A stretch of 17,400 nt of DNA. Source: DASVLX01 sp035552275 (GTDB lineage: Bacteria; Actinomycetota; Actinomycetes; Mycobacteriales; Pseudonocardiaceae). The position numbers and the translations under genes are program-made. Of the stretch, positions 6,771 through 13,926 are shown in pieces. Numbering within the stretch: the first letter of the stretch is position 1; the number at the start of each line of letters is the position of its first letter. The stretch spans positions 1 to 17,400 of the forward strand of contig DASZLR010000190.1 in NCBI GenBank assembly GCA_035552275.1. The letters are read 5' to 3'. The notes under the pieces were generated by a model that saw nothing but the letters and a program-made list of their open reading frames with translations, made no database searches and was not told the origin of the DNA.

Positions 6771-7814
6771 ATGGCACCAGCACCAGACAAGGGCAAGGCG
6801 CTCGAACTGGCCCTTGCCCAGATCGACAAGCAGCACGGCAAGGGATCCGTGATGCGCCTCGGCGAGCGTCCGTACGCGCCGATCGAGGTCATCCCGACCG
6901 GCTCCATCGCACTCGACGTGGCCCTGGGTATCGGCGGTCTCCCCAGGGGTCGCGTTGTCGAAATATACGGACCTGAATCGAGCGGAAAAACCACCGTCGC
7001 TTTGCATGCAGTGGCGAATGCGCAAAAGGCCGGCGGAATAGCGGCGTTTATCGACGCCGAGCACGCGCTCGATCCGGACTACGCCAAGAAGCTCGGCGTG
7101 GACACCGACGCGCTGCTGGTCTCCCAGCCGGACACCGGCGAGCAGGCGCTGGAGATCGCGGACATGCTGATCCGCTCGGGCGCGCTGGACATCCTGGTCA
7201 TCGACTCGGTGGCCGCGCTTGTCCCGCGCGCCGAAATCGAGGGTGAGATGGGCGACGCGCACGTCGGCCTGCAGGCTCGGCTGATGAGCCAGGCGCTCCG
7301 GAAAATCACCGGCGCGCTCAGCAATTCCGGCACTACCGCCATTTTCATTAACCAGCTCCGGGAAAAGGTAGGTGTGTTTTTCGGCAGTCCGGAAACCACA
7401 ACTGGTGGAAAAGCGCTGAAATTCTATGCCTCGGTCCGGCTGGATGTCCGCCGAATTGAGACATTGAAGGACGCCGGCGACGCGGTCGGTAACCGGACCA
7501 GGGTCAAGGTCGTCAAGAACAAGGTCAGCCCGCCGTTCAAACAGGCCGAGTTCGACATCCTCTACGGGCACGGCATCAGCCGTGAGGGCTCGCTGATCGA
7601 CATGGGTGTCGAGCACGGCATTCTGCGCAAGTCCGGCGCCTGGTACACGTATGAGGGTGACCAACTCGGTCAGGGCAAGGAGAACGCGCGGCGGTTCCTG
7701 CTGGAGAACCAGGACGTGGCGAACGAGGTCGAGAAGCGCATCAAGGAAAAGCTTGGTGTCGGGCCAGTGTTGGACGCGGACGGAAGCGCGCCGGCCGCGC
7801 CCGTCGAGTTCTGA
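6771..7814 (+). CDS. recA: Recombinase RecA
   Basis: RecA polymerises on single-stranded DNA, drives homologous strand exchange and stimulates LexA self-cleavage. The 347-residue protein is full length and has no intein. It shows the N-terminal ALAQIDKQHGKGSVMRLG, the Walker A GPESSGKT at 67-74, the catalytic-region FIDAEHALDP, the Walker B ILVIDSVAALVPR, NQLREKVGVFFGSPETTTGG covering loop L2, and KVVKNKVSPPFKQAEFDI. In the L2 region the usual GVMFG reads GVFFG. ATG 6771 is chosen over an earlier in-frame start because MAPAPDKGKALELAL aligns with RecA N termini and GAGG lies eight bases upstream; the extra sequence from 6690 contains the SOS box. It is followed 19 bases later by recX. Two stretches (6948-7049 and 7302-7463) use A/T-ending codons far more than the rest of the gene. 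Confidence 0.99.
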   Translation: MAPAPDKGKALELALAQIDKQHGKGSVMRLGERPYAPIEVIPTGSIALDVALGIGGLPRGRVVEIYGPESSGKTTVALHAVANAQKAGGIAAFIDAEHALDPDYAKKLGVDTDALLVSQPDTGEQALEIADMLIRSGALDILVIDSVAALVPRAEIEGEMGDAHVGLQARLMSQALRKITGALSNSGTTAIFINQLREKVGVFFGSPETTTGGKALKFYASVRLDVRRIETLKDAGDAVGNRTRVKVVKNKVSPPFKQAEFDILYGHGISREGSLIDMGVEHGILRKSGAWYTYEGDQLGQGKENARRFLLENQDVANEVEKRIKEKLGVGPVLDADGSAPAAPVEF

Positions 7815-7833
7815 TCGGTCGGGTCGTTCGGAT

Positions 7834-8352
7834 ATGGCCGCGCAGAGCATTGAAACCGTTGCCCAGGCCAAGGAGTGCTGCCTTCGGTTGCTGGCAGCTC
7901 GGCCCCGCACGCGGGCCGAGCTGCACCAGGCGCTGGTTCGCCGGGGCGCGGCCGAGGACATGGCCGAGCAGGTGCTCGGCCGGCTGGACGAGGTCGGCTT
8001 GGTAGACGACGCCGGGTTCGCCGAGCAGTGGGTGCGGTCCCGGCACACCTATCAGGGCATGGGCCGCCGGGCGCTGGTTTCCGAGCTGCGTCGGCGAGGC
8101 GTGGAGGACTCGGTGGCCGCGGAAGCCGCCAACGCGGTCGACGCGGACGCCGAGGAACAGCGGGCTCGTCAGCTGGTCCGAGCCAAGCTGCGCATCGCCT
8201 CGTCCGCCGACGAGACGACTCAGATTCGCCGGCTGGTCTCGATGCTGGCGCGCAAGGGATATTCCTCGGGACTGTCGTACCGGGTGGTCAAGGACGAACT
8301 GCGCAACGTAGGCGCGGACACCAATCTCCTGGACGGTGCCCTTGGCGAATAG
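7834..8352 (+). CDS. recX: Regulatory protein RecX
   Basis: RecX binds RecA filaments and modulates (mostly inhibits) ATPase and strand exchange. The 172-residue product is nearly the same length as mycobacterial RecX. Recognisable family segments are CLRLLAARPRTRAELHQALVRRG near the N terminus, LGRLDEVGLVDDAGFAEQWV, then RSRHTYQGMGRRALVSELRRRGV, and a C-terminal helical repeat IRRLVSMLARKGYSSGLSYRVV. These are the three-helix repeats of RecX. It begins 19 bases after recA and has no strong Shine-Dalgarno of its own, so it is likely transcribed with recA and SOS-induced. Its stop lies 31 bases from the stop of the convergent methyltransferase gene, with no visible hairpin in between. Confidence 0.96.
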   Translation: MAAQSIETVAQAKECCLRLLAARPRTRAELHQALVRRGAAEDMAEQVLGRLDEVGLVDDAGFAEQWVRSRHTYQGMGRRALVSELRRRGVEDSVAAEAANAVDADAEEQRARQLVRAKLRIASSADETTQIRRLVSMLARKGYSSGLSYRVVKDELRNVGADTNLLDGALGE

Positions 8353-8383
8353 CCGCTCTGATCCGGGCTTCTTCGTCAACCGA

Positions 8384-9520
8384 TCAAGCTAGTCGGACAT
8401 ACTGCCGGTCGGCTCCAATGACGAATTGCCATGCTTCCACGGGAGGTTCGCCGTTGGCTTGCCACCACCGGTAGGCGGTTTCAGTTTCGTCCCAGAGCCG
8501 GCGCGGTCCGGATTGACGGACGACGAACTGACCTTTCCGGTCGCCGGGCACGACACTGGCCCAGGACCGCGACAGTGGGTCAATCAACCAGGCCACACCA
8601 TGTCGACGTTGCTCGGTGCGTTTCCACACGGCGTGCCGGCATTGCGGGACCGCCACGGCGATAGCCCACTGCGACGCATCGCGCAGCAGCGTGGTCCACG
8701 GCTCAATCTCGGTATAGCTGACGTCGGCGGCCGGATCGTCCCAGCGGAGTTCGCTCAAACCGGCGGCCGGCGTGCGTTGCGCCCTGAGTTCCATGAACCC
8801 GACACGCATCGGCACCGCCCTGCCGGTCGCGGCGCCGTCCTCGCCGACCGTGAAACGAACCAGCGGGCCGGACGCCAACTCGGTCCGCACCGGGACCACG
8901 ATCACCGCGCCGGGACTCGCCTGCTCCACCCACGCGTACGGGAACCGGCCAAGTTGCACCGTGGCGGTGACGATCACCCGGTCATAGGGCGCCCTGGACG
9001 ACCAGCCGGCCGCGCCGTCATCGCAGACCACGGTCGGCTTGTGGCCGGCGGGGTCCAGGTTCGCGCGGGCGAGGTCAGCCAGCACCGGGTCGACCTCGAT
9101 GCTGGTCACCGCGTCGTCGCCGAGCCGGGCGGCCAGCAGAGCGGCGTTGTAGCCGGTCCCGGTGCCGATCTCCAGCACGTGGTCACCGTCACGAACGTCC
9201 AGAACATCGAGCATCCCCACCACAGCCGAGGGCATCGACGCGGAGCACGTCGGTCGATGACCGATGTTCGGCCATTCGGTTGCGCCGTCATCGAACTGGG
9301 TCACGATGACCCGGTCCGAATACACCGCGTCCAACCAGCGGTCAGGCTCGCTGCCCCGGTCGATCGGCAGATAGCCGGTCTCCGGCTCGTCAGCCCACAT
9401 GCGGCCGGGGATGAACCGCTCACGTGGCACCGCGCCGAGCACAGATGCCCAGTCGGCAGGCAGCAATCCGCGGCTGTCCAGGTCAGCGACCAGCGCACCA
9501 GGACCAATAGCCAGCGTCAC
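8384..9520 (-). CDS. PIMT-like (protein-L-isoaspartate O-methyltransferase family) peptide/protein methyltransferase
   Basis: A 378-residue S-adenosylmethionine-dependent methyltransferase. Residues about 20-200 resemble protein-isoaspartate methyltransferase: VPRERFIPGRMWAD, then TCSASMPSAVVGML at 91-104, motif I VLEIGTGTGYNAALLA at 115-130, TSIEVDP, and APYDRVIVTATV. Ordinary PIMT is only about 210-230 residues; the extra C-terminal domain of about 150 residues (including QFVVRQSGPRRLWDETETAYRWW) is typical, from family knowledge, of actinobacterial enzymes associated with ribosomal peptides, such as the FxLD, ATP-grasp and imiditide-type methyltransferases. Those methylate Asp side chains, leading to aspartimide or isoaspartate. 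Its GTG start (9518-9520) overlaps the TGA of a 37-aa acidic peptide gene in a GTGA arrangement, so the two are translationally coupled and the peptide is the likely substrate. Convergent with recX. No lanthipeptide synthetase or ATP-grasp ligase is present nearby. Confidence 0.85.
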   Translation of the reverse strand: MTLAIGPGALVADLDSRGLLPADWASVLGAVPRERFIPGRMWADEPETGYLPIDRGSEPDRWLDAVYSDRVIVTQFDDGATEWPNIGHRPTCSASMPSAVVGMLDVLDVRDGDHVLEIGTGTGYNAALLAARLGDDAVTSIEVDPVLADLARANLDPAGHKPTVVCDDGAAGWSSRAPYDRVIVTATVQLGRFPYAWVEQASPGAVIVVPVRTELASGPLVRFTVGEDGAATGRAVPMRVGFMELRAQRTPAAGLSELRWDDPAADVSYTEIEPWTTLLRDASQWAIAVAVPQCRHAVWKRTEQRRHGVAWLIDPLSRSWASVVPGDRKGQFVVRQSGPRRLWDETETAYRWWQANGEPPVEAWQFVIGADRQYVRLA

Positions 9521-9630
9521 TCGCCCTGATCCGGATCGACGTAGTCGCGGGGGTCGATCTCGACCTCGGTTCGTTTGTCGCCCTGCGCCGAATGGTCGCC
9601 GTCCTCGTCCGTCGTGTCAGGACCGGCCAT
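9517..9630 (-). CDS. 37-aa Asp-rich peptide, candidate methyltransferase substrate (RiPP-like precursor)
   Basis: ATG at 9628-9630 and TGA at 9517-9519 define a 37-residue peptide running from MAGPDTTDEDGDHSAQ to DPRDYVDPDQGE. It contains ten Asp and four Glu, one Asp-Gly pair (residues 10-11), two Asp-Pro pairs near the C terminus, and no Cys. A strong ribosome site (GCGAGGA, eight bases from the ATG) supports translation, and third codon positions are mostly G/C. The stop overlaps the methyltransferase GTG by the GTGA arrangement, the classic sign of a coupled two-gene unit. By analogy to two-gene imiditide/pamtide loci, the peptide may carry Asp residues that are methylated and converted to aspartimide or isoaspartate. 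It has no obvious leader/core boundary. The alternative is an acidic partner or chaperone-like peptide for the enzyme. Function is inferred from context only. Confidence 0.65.
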   Translation of the reverse strand: MAGPDTTDEDGDHSAQGDKRTEVEIDPRDYVDPDQGE

Positions 9631-9778
9631 GTCGTTGTCCTCGCTCGCTAAAAATGCTGTGCGTGTAATGGTCCACCAGGGGGACGGCGGCTGAGCAACT
9701 GTTGGATGACATCAATGCTGGGTGGGCACTGTGTCTCCACATGCGAATGATCAAGCTCTTTGTGGGTCAGATCGCGTG

Positions 9779-9792
9779 TGTGACTTGTCACA
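9779..9792. promoter_or_regulatory. Perfect palindrome TGTGAC-TT-GTCACA in the divergent intergenic region
   Basis: This 14-bp site lies in the 268-bp gap between the divergent peptide/methyltransferase pair and the sdh operon. Half-sites resemble CRP/GlxR (TGTGA...TCACA) or Rex half-sites, but the spacer is four bases rather than the usual six. It also overlaps a second short palindrome, CTTG-TCA-CAAG. TTGTCA inside it could act as a -35 element, although no convincing -10 box follows. It is the only striking structure in the gap; no gene was seen there. Confidence 0.45.
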
Positions 9793-9898
9793 AGAGGTCA
9801 AACCCGGCACAGTCGGCGTCAGGACTCTGCGGGTGCCGCGGCCCACCCCTGTCCGCACGACTCGGTCCCGACCCGCTGGCCGCACGCCGGAGGTGCAC

Positions 9899-10201
9899 AT
9901 GTCCAACAGGGAGACAACCGACCTCGATCGGGCGATTGGCCAGCTCAGGCAGTGTGTGGGCTCGCTTCGTTCACGCTACGGCGAATCCGCTGGCGTGCGC
10001 AGGCTGATCAACGATCTGGAGCGGTTGGACATCGACGCGGCCGACCTCGCGGGCCGCGCCGGACGTTCCACCCCGCCGAAGCCACGTCAGGGCGACAGTG
10101 GTAAACCCGAGGTCGTTGTGGTTCCGGACACACCGTACGACCCCGCGTTGTGGCATGGCGCGGACGACGAGGGCGTCGGTGGGGTCCATCCACATCGCTA
10201 G
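9899..10201 (+). CDS. Small conserved protein leading the sdh operon
   Basis: A 100-residue soluble protein starting MSNRETTDLDRAIGQLR. The first half is predicted helical (QCVGSLRSRYGESAGVRRLINDLERLDID), a Pro/Gly-rich linker follows, and the C-terminal part reads PEVVVVPDTPYDPALWHGADDEGVGGVH. GGAGG lies five bases before the ATG, an excellent ribosome site. It precedes sdhC by 42 bases and is transcribed in the same direction. In M. tuberculosis a similarly sized conserved protein (Rv0250c) precedes the Sdh1 genes; I think this is its counterpart from position and size, but I could not align them. It could be an assembly or regulatory factor for the complex; no enzymatic motif is visible. 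Confidence 0.8.
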   Translation: MSNRETTDLDRAIGQLRQCVGSLRSRYGESAGVRRLINDLERLDIDAADLAGRAGRSTPPKPRQGDSGKPEVVVVPDTPYDPALWHGADDEGVGGVHPHR

Positions 10202-10243
10202 TGATCGCCCCACAGACGTGGCCATCGCGAGGACAAGGACAAC

Positions 10244-11029
10244 ATGACCACTGGCGTCGACGCTCCCGGCCGGGCGCGGATCGAGGCACGCACGCTCCGG
10301 ACCGATCGCTGGTGGCTCTCGCCGGTGACGACGTTCGTCGTGCTGCTCGCGTTCGTCGTTTATCTCACCTGGGCTGTGTTGGTGAACGGCGACTACTTCT
10401 GGGAGCCCTACATCTCCCCGTTGTACTCGCCGTGCCTCACCGGCAACTGCGTGCCGGGCAGCGGCTGGGGTTGGTTCCCCAGCATCGCCCCGGTGACCCC
10501 CGGACTGATCATCATCGTGTTCCCGATGGGCTTCCGGCTCACCTGCTACTACTACCGGAAGGCGTACTACCGGTCGTTCTGGGCGTCGCCGCCGGCCTGC
10601 GCGGTGGCCGAGCCGCACGCCAAGTACACCGGTGAGACCCGCTTTCCGCTGATCCTGCAGAACATCCACCGGTACTTCTGGTACATCGCGCTGGTGTTCG
10701 CGGTGATCCTCAGCTACGACTTCGTGATCTCGCTGCGCGACCATCAGGGCCACTGGGGTCACCTGGGACTGGGCAGTCTGGTGCTGCTGGTCAACATCGC
10801 GCTGATCTGGGCGTACACCCTGTCCTGCCACTCCTGTCGGCACATCGTCGGCGGTCGGTTGAAGCACTTCTCGAAGCATCCAGTGCGCTATCGGGCCTGG
10901 ACGCTGGTGTCCAAACTGAACAACTGGCACATGGCGCTGGCGTGGTCCTCCCTGGTGTGGATCGGGCTTACCGACCTGTACATCAGGTTGGTCGCCGCCG
11001 GTGTGTTCGCCGATCCGCGATTCTTCTGA
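10244..11029 (+). CDS. sdhC: Succinate dehydrogenase Sdh1-type membrane anchor subunit
   Basis: A 261-residue integral membrane protein with about five hydrophobic helices (roughly 26-47, 84-104, 143-164, 173-194 and 228-252). It anchors complex II and passes electrons from the iron-sulfur subunit to menaquinone. It is a single fused anchor, as in mycobacterial Sdh1 (Rv0249c type), not the short SdhC/SdhD pair. Notable residues are Cys64 and Cys69 in CLTGNC in the first extramembrane loop, Cys101, Cys119, and the cluster CHSCRH at 195-200. Published work on mycobacterial Sdh1, as I recall it, reports a Rieske-type [2Fe-2S] centre in this subunit, for which the Cys/His cluster is a plausible ligand source. 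It is followed by sdhA after 42 bases and sdhB, giving a complete operon. Ribosome site GAGG/AAGGA precedes the ATG. Confidence 0.88.
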   Translation: MTTGVDAPGRARIEARTLRTDRWWLSPVTTFVVLLAFVVYLTWAVLVNGDYFWEPYISPLYSPCLTGNCVPGSGWGWFPSIAPVTPGLIIIVFPMGFRLTCYYYRKAYYRSFWASPPACAVAEPHAKYTGETRFPLILQNIHRYFWYIALVFAVILSYDFVISLRDHQGHWGHLGLGSLVLLVNIALIWAYTLSCHSCRHIVGGRLKHFSKHPVRYRAWTLVSKLNNWHMALAWSSLVWIGLTDLYIRLVAAGVFADPRFF

Positions 11030-11071
11030 CGACCGCAGCAAACTGCGAAGAGGGCAAGAGGGGCACGACAC

Positions 11072-12991
11072 ATGACCGAGGTTGAGCGGCACCCCTATGA
11101 CGTGATCGTGATCGGCGCCGGTGGTGCCGGGCTGCGCGCCGCGATCGAGGCCCGGCAGCACGGCCTGCGGGTCGCGGTGGTGTGCAAGTCCTTGTTCGGC
11201 AAGGCGCACACCGTGATGGCCGAGGGCGGTTGCGCCGCGTCGATGGGCAATTCCAACTCCAACGACAACTGGCAGGTGCATTTCCGCGACACCATGCGCG
11301 GCGGCAAGTTCCTCAACAACTGGCGGATGGCCGAACTGCACGCCAGGGAAGCCGCTGATCGGGTCTGGGAGCTGGAGACCTACGGCGCGCTGTTCGACCG
11401 GACCGCGGACGGCCGGATCAGCCAGCGCAATTTCGGCGGCCACAGCTACCCCCGGCTGGCCCACGTCGGTGACCGCACCGGCCTGGAGCTGATCCGCACC
11501 ATGCAGCAGAAGATCGTGTCGTTGCAGCAGGACGACTTCAAGGCCTCCGGCGACTACGAGGCGAACCTCAAGGTGTTCGCCGAGTGCACGATCACCGAAC
11601 TGCCACGCGACGAACAGGGCCGGATCGCCGGCGCGTTCGGCTACTGGCGGGAGACCGGCCGGTTCGTGCTCTTCGAGGCGCCCGCGGTGGTGCTGGCCAC
11701 CGGTGGCATCGGCAAGTCGTTCAAGGTGACCTCGAACTCCTGGGAGTACACCGGCGACGGGCACGCGCTGGCCCTGCGCGCCGGCGGCCGGCTGATCAAC
11801 ATGGAGTTCGTGCAGTTCCACCCGACCGGCATGGTCTGGCCGCCGTCGGTGAAGGGAATCCTGGTCACCGAGGGCGTGCGCGGCGACGGCGGCGTGCTGC
11901 GCGACGTCAACGACAAGCGGTTCATGTTCGACTACATCCCCGAGGTGTTCAAGGACCAGTACGCCGACAACGAGGCCGAGGCCGACCGCTGGTACGCCGA
12001 CCAGGACAGCAACCGGCGCACGCCGGACCTGCTGCCCAGGGACGAGGTCGCCCGCGCGATCAACGCCGAGGTCAAGGCCGGCCGCGGCTCGCCGCACGGC
12101 GGGGTGTTCCTGGACATCTCCAGCCGGCTGCCGGCCGAGGAGATCAAACGCCGGCTGCCCTCGATGTACCACCAGTTCAAGGAACTGGCCGATGTGGACA
12201 TCACCGCCGAACCGATGGAGGTCGGTCCGACCTGCCACTACGTGATGGGCGGGGTCGAGGTCGACCCGGACACCGCCGCCGCCGTCGGAGTCACCGGGCT
12301 GTTCGCGGCCGGCGAGGTCGCCGGCGGGATGCACGGCTCGAACCGGCTGGGTGGCAACTCGCTGTCGGACCTGCTGGTGTTCGGCCGGCGGGCCGGCGCG
12401 GGCGCGGCGGCCTACGTCACCGGGCTGGCCGACCGCCCGACGATCAGCGAGTCCGATGTGGACGCCGCGGGCGCTGCGGCGTTGGCGCCGTTTGACTCGG
12501 TCGGCGACGGGGAGACCGGGGCCACCGAGAATCCGTATGCGGTGCACCAGGAACTGCAGCAGATGATGAACGACCTGGTCGGCATCATCCGCCGAGAAGG
12601 CGAACTGCGGCAGGCGATCGAGCGGCTCGGCGGTCTCAAGCGGCGCGCTGGCACCGTCGCGGTGGAGGGCCACCGCCAGTTCAACCCCGGCTGGCACCTG
12701 GCACTGGACCTGCGCAACATGTTGCTGGTCAGCGAGTGCGTGGCCAAGGCCGCGCTGGAGCGCACCGAAAGCCGCGGCGGGCACACCCGCGAGGACCATC
12801 CGCGGATGGAGGCCGAGTGGCGCAACACCTTGCTGCGCTGCGCGGTGAACGCAGCCGGCGATGGCATCGACCTGGTCCGTGCGGACCAGGTGCCGATGCG
12901 GTCGGAACTGCTGGACCTGTTCGAGTACGGCGAGTTGCAGAAGTACTTCACCCCGGAAGAACTGGCCGGACACCGCGGAAAGGAAGCCTGA
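11072..12991 (+). CDS. sdhA: Succinate dehydrogenase flavoprotein subunit
   Basis: The 639-residue catalytic subunit oxidises succinate to fumarate with covalently bound FAD at the cytoplasmic face of the membrane. It shows the dinucleotide-binding GAGGAG at 15-20, the flavin-attachment region AHTVMAEGG with His46, NFGGHSYPR, LATGGIGK, the substrate-site FHPTG with His250, TEGVRGDGG at 266-274, HYVMGGVEVD, and GLFAAGEVAGGMHG followed by NRLGGNSL. The Sdh1-type length and the sequence GNSNSND after the FAD His distinguish it from the shorter Sdh2-type subunit. A purine-rich AGAGGGG stretch lies about eight bases before the ATG. Its TGA overlaps the ATG of sdhB by one base, so the two are coupled. 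The 1000-residue open frame antisense to it is a shadow. Confidence 0.97.
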   Translation: MTEVERHPYDVIVIGAGGAGLRAAIEARQHGLRVAVVCKSLFGKAHTVMAEGGCAASMGNSNSNDNWQVHFRDTMRGGKFLNNWRMAELHAREAADRVWELETYGALFDRTADGRISQRNFGGHSYPRLAHVGDRTGLELIRTMQQKIVSLQQDDFKASGDYEANLKVFAECTITELPRDEQGRIAGAFGYWRETGRFVLFEAPAVVLATGGIGKSFKVTSNSWEYTGDGHALALRAGGRLINMEFVQFHPTGMVWPPSVKGILVTEGVRGDGGVLRDVNDKRFMFDYIPEVFKDQYADNEAEADRWYADQDSNRRTPDLLPRDEVARAINAEVKAGRGSPHGGVFLDISSRLPAEEIKRRLPSMYHQFKELADVDITAEPMEVGPTCHYVMGGVEVDPDTAAAVGVTGLFAAGEVAGGMHGSNRLGGNSLSDLLVFGRRAGAGAAAYVTGLADRPTISESDVDAAGAAALAPFDSVGDGETGATENPYAVHQELQQMMNDLVGIIRREGELRQAIERLGGLKRRAGTVAVEGHRQFNPGWHLALDLRNMLLVSECVAKAALERTESRGGHTREDHPRMEAEWRNTLLRCAVNAAGDGIDLVRADQVPMRSELLDLFEYGELQKYFTPEELAGHRGKEA

Positions 12992-13818
12992 TGACCTACC
13001 AGGGACAGTTCCGGGTCTGGCGCGGCGACTCGGACAAGGGCGAACTGCGGGACTTCACCGTGGAGGTCAACGACGGCGAGGTGGTGCTCGACGTCATCCA
13101 CCGGCTGCAGGCCACCCAGGCGCCGGATCTGGCTGTGCGGTGGAACTGCAAGGCCGGCAAGTGCGGCTCCTGTTCCGCCGAGATCAACGGCCGGCCGCGA
13201 TTGCTGTGCATGACGCGGATGTCGGTCTTCGCCGAGGACGAGGTCGTCACCGTCACCCCGATGCGAACCTTCCCGGTGATCCGGGACCTGGTGACCGACG
13301 TGTCGTTCAACTACGTCAAGGCGCGGGAGATCCCGTCGTTCGCGCCGCCGCCGGACGTGGCGCCCGGCGACTACCGGATGAGCCAGCAGGATGTGGCGCG
13401 CTCGCAGGAGTTCCGCAAGTGCATCGAGTGCTACTTGTGCCAGGACACCTGCCACGTGCTGCGCGACCACGAGGAGAACAAGGAGTCCTTCGCCGGCCCC
13501 CGGTTCCTGATGCGGATCGCCGAGCTGGAGATGCATCCGCTGGACGCCGCCGACCGGGTGCCGGCCGCCCGGTCCGAGCACGGCCTCGGGTTCTGCAACA
13601 TCACCAAGTGCTGCACCGAGGTCTGTCCGGAAGGCATTCACATCACCGACAACGCGCTCATTCCGTTGAAGGAGCGCGTTGTCGACCGCACCTACGACCC
13701 GCTCACCCGGCTGTTCCGCCGCCGCGACAAGTCCACCGACACAACGGCCACTGACACAAACGCCGCTGACAAACCCGACAAGTCTGCCGACAAGCCGATC
13801 GACGACTCCACTGCCTAG
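12991..13818 (+). CDS. sdhB: Succinate dehydrogenase iron-sulfur subunit
   Basis: A 275-residue electron-transfer subunit linking the flavoprotein to the membrane anchor. The [2Fe-2S] ligands are Cys53, Cys58, Cys61 and Cys73 in CKAGKCGSC...LLC. CIECYLCQDTC supplies Cys144, Cys147 and Cys150, which with Cys212 form the [4Fe-4S] site, while Cys154, Cys202 and Cys208 (in CNITKCCTEVC) fit the third cluster; this spacing matches E. coli SdhB. The start ATG overlaps the sdhA stop (TGATG). After the conserved TYDPLTRLFRRR the protein carries an extra tail of about 30 residues, rich in Asp, Lys and Thr (DKSTDTTATDTN...DKSADKPIDDSTA), absent from standard SdhB and probably disordered. Last gene of the operon; no strong terminator was seen before the regulator promoter. 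Confidence 0.96.
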   Translation: MTYQGQFRVWRGDSDKGELRDFTVEVNDGEVVLDVIHRLQATQAPDLAVRWNCKAGKCGSCSAEINGRPRLLCMTRMSVFAEDEVVTVTPMRTFPVIRDLVTDVSFNYVKAREIPSFAPPPDVAPGDYRMSQQDVARSQEFRKCIECYLCQDTCHVLRDHEENKESFAGPRFLMRIAELEMHPLDAADRVPAARSEHGLGFCNITKCCTEVCPEGIHITDNALIPLKERVVDRTYDPLTRLFRRRDKSTDTTATDTNAADKPDKSADKPIDDSTA

Positions 13819-13856
13819 TCCGCCGAGTAGCCCGTTCCAGCCGACCCGCCACCGAC

Positions 13857-13874
13857 CTTGAGGAACACTTGAGG
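13857..13874 (+). promoter_or_regulatory. 11-bp-period direct repeat, candidate response-regulator box
   Basis: CTTGAGG-AACA-CTTGAGG: two identical 7-mers whose starts are 11 bases apart, one helical turn. This is the arrangement bound by OmpR/PhoB-type regulators. The repeat ends eight bases before a candidate -10 box, so a bound dimer would cover the -35 region. It lies 53 bases upstream of the response-regulator gene, suggesting autoregulation. Confidence 0.55.
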
Positions 13875-13882
13875 TTGGCGGC

Positions 13883-13888
13883 TATGGT
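13883..13888 (+). promoter_or_regulatory. Candidate -10 box of the two-component operon
   Basis: TATGGT fits TANNNT and predicts a transcript start near 13895, leaving a leader of about 32 bases that includes GGAAGGGG before the GTG at 13927. There is no good -35 hexamer at 17 bases, consistent with activator dependence. Confidence 0.45.
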
Positions 13889-13926
13889 GTCGCGAGCACG
13901 CCAGATCCGGTGGAAGGGGCCCGTAG

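Noticed and set aside
5558..6994. 478-codon minus-strand frame across the DUF3046, DinB-like and recA starts
   Set aside because: Antisense to three recognised genes and crosses their promoters; no domain.
7507..7530. RecA intein at the mycobacterial insertion site (KVVKNK)
   Set aside because: The sequence reads through KVVKNKVSPPFKQ without interruption; no intein.
9971..12973. 1000-codon open frame on the minus strand opposite the sdh genes
   Set aside because: Antisense to well-conserved sdhC and sdhA; low-complexity His/Val/Gln composition and no recognisable family.
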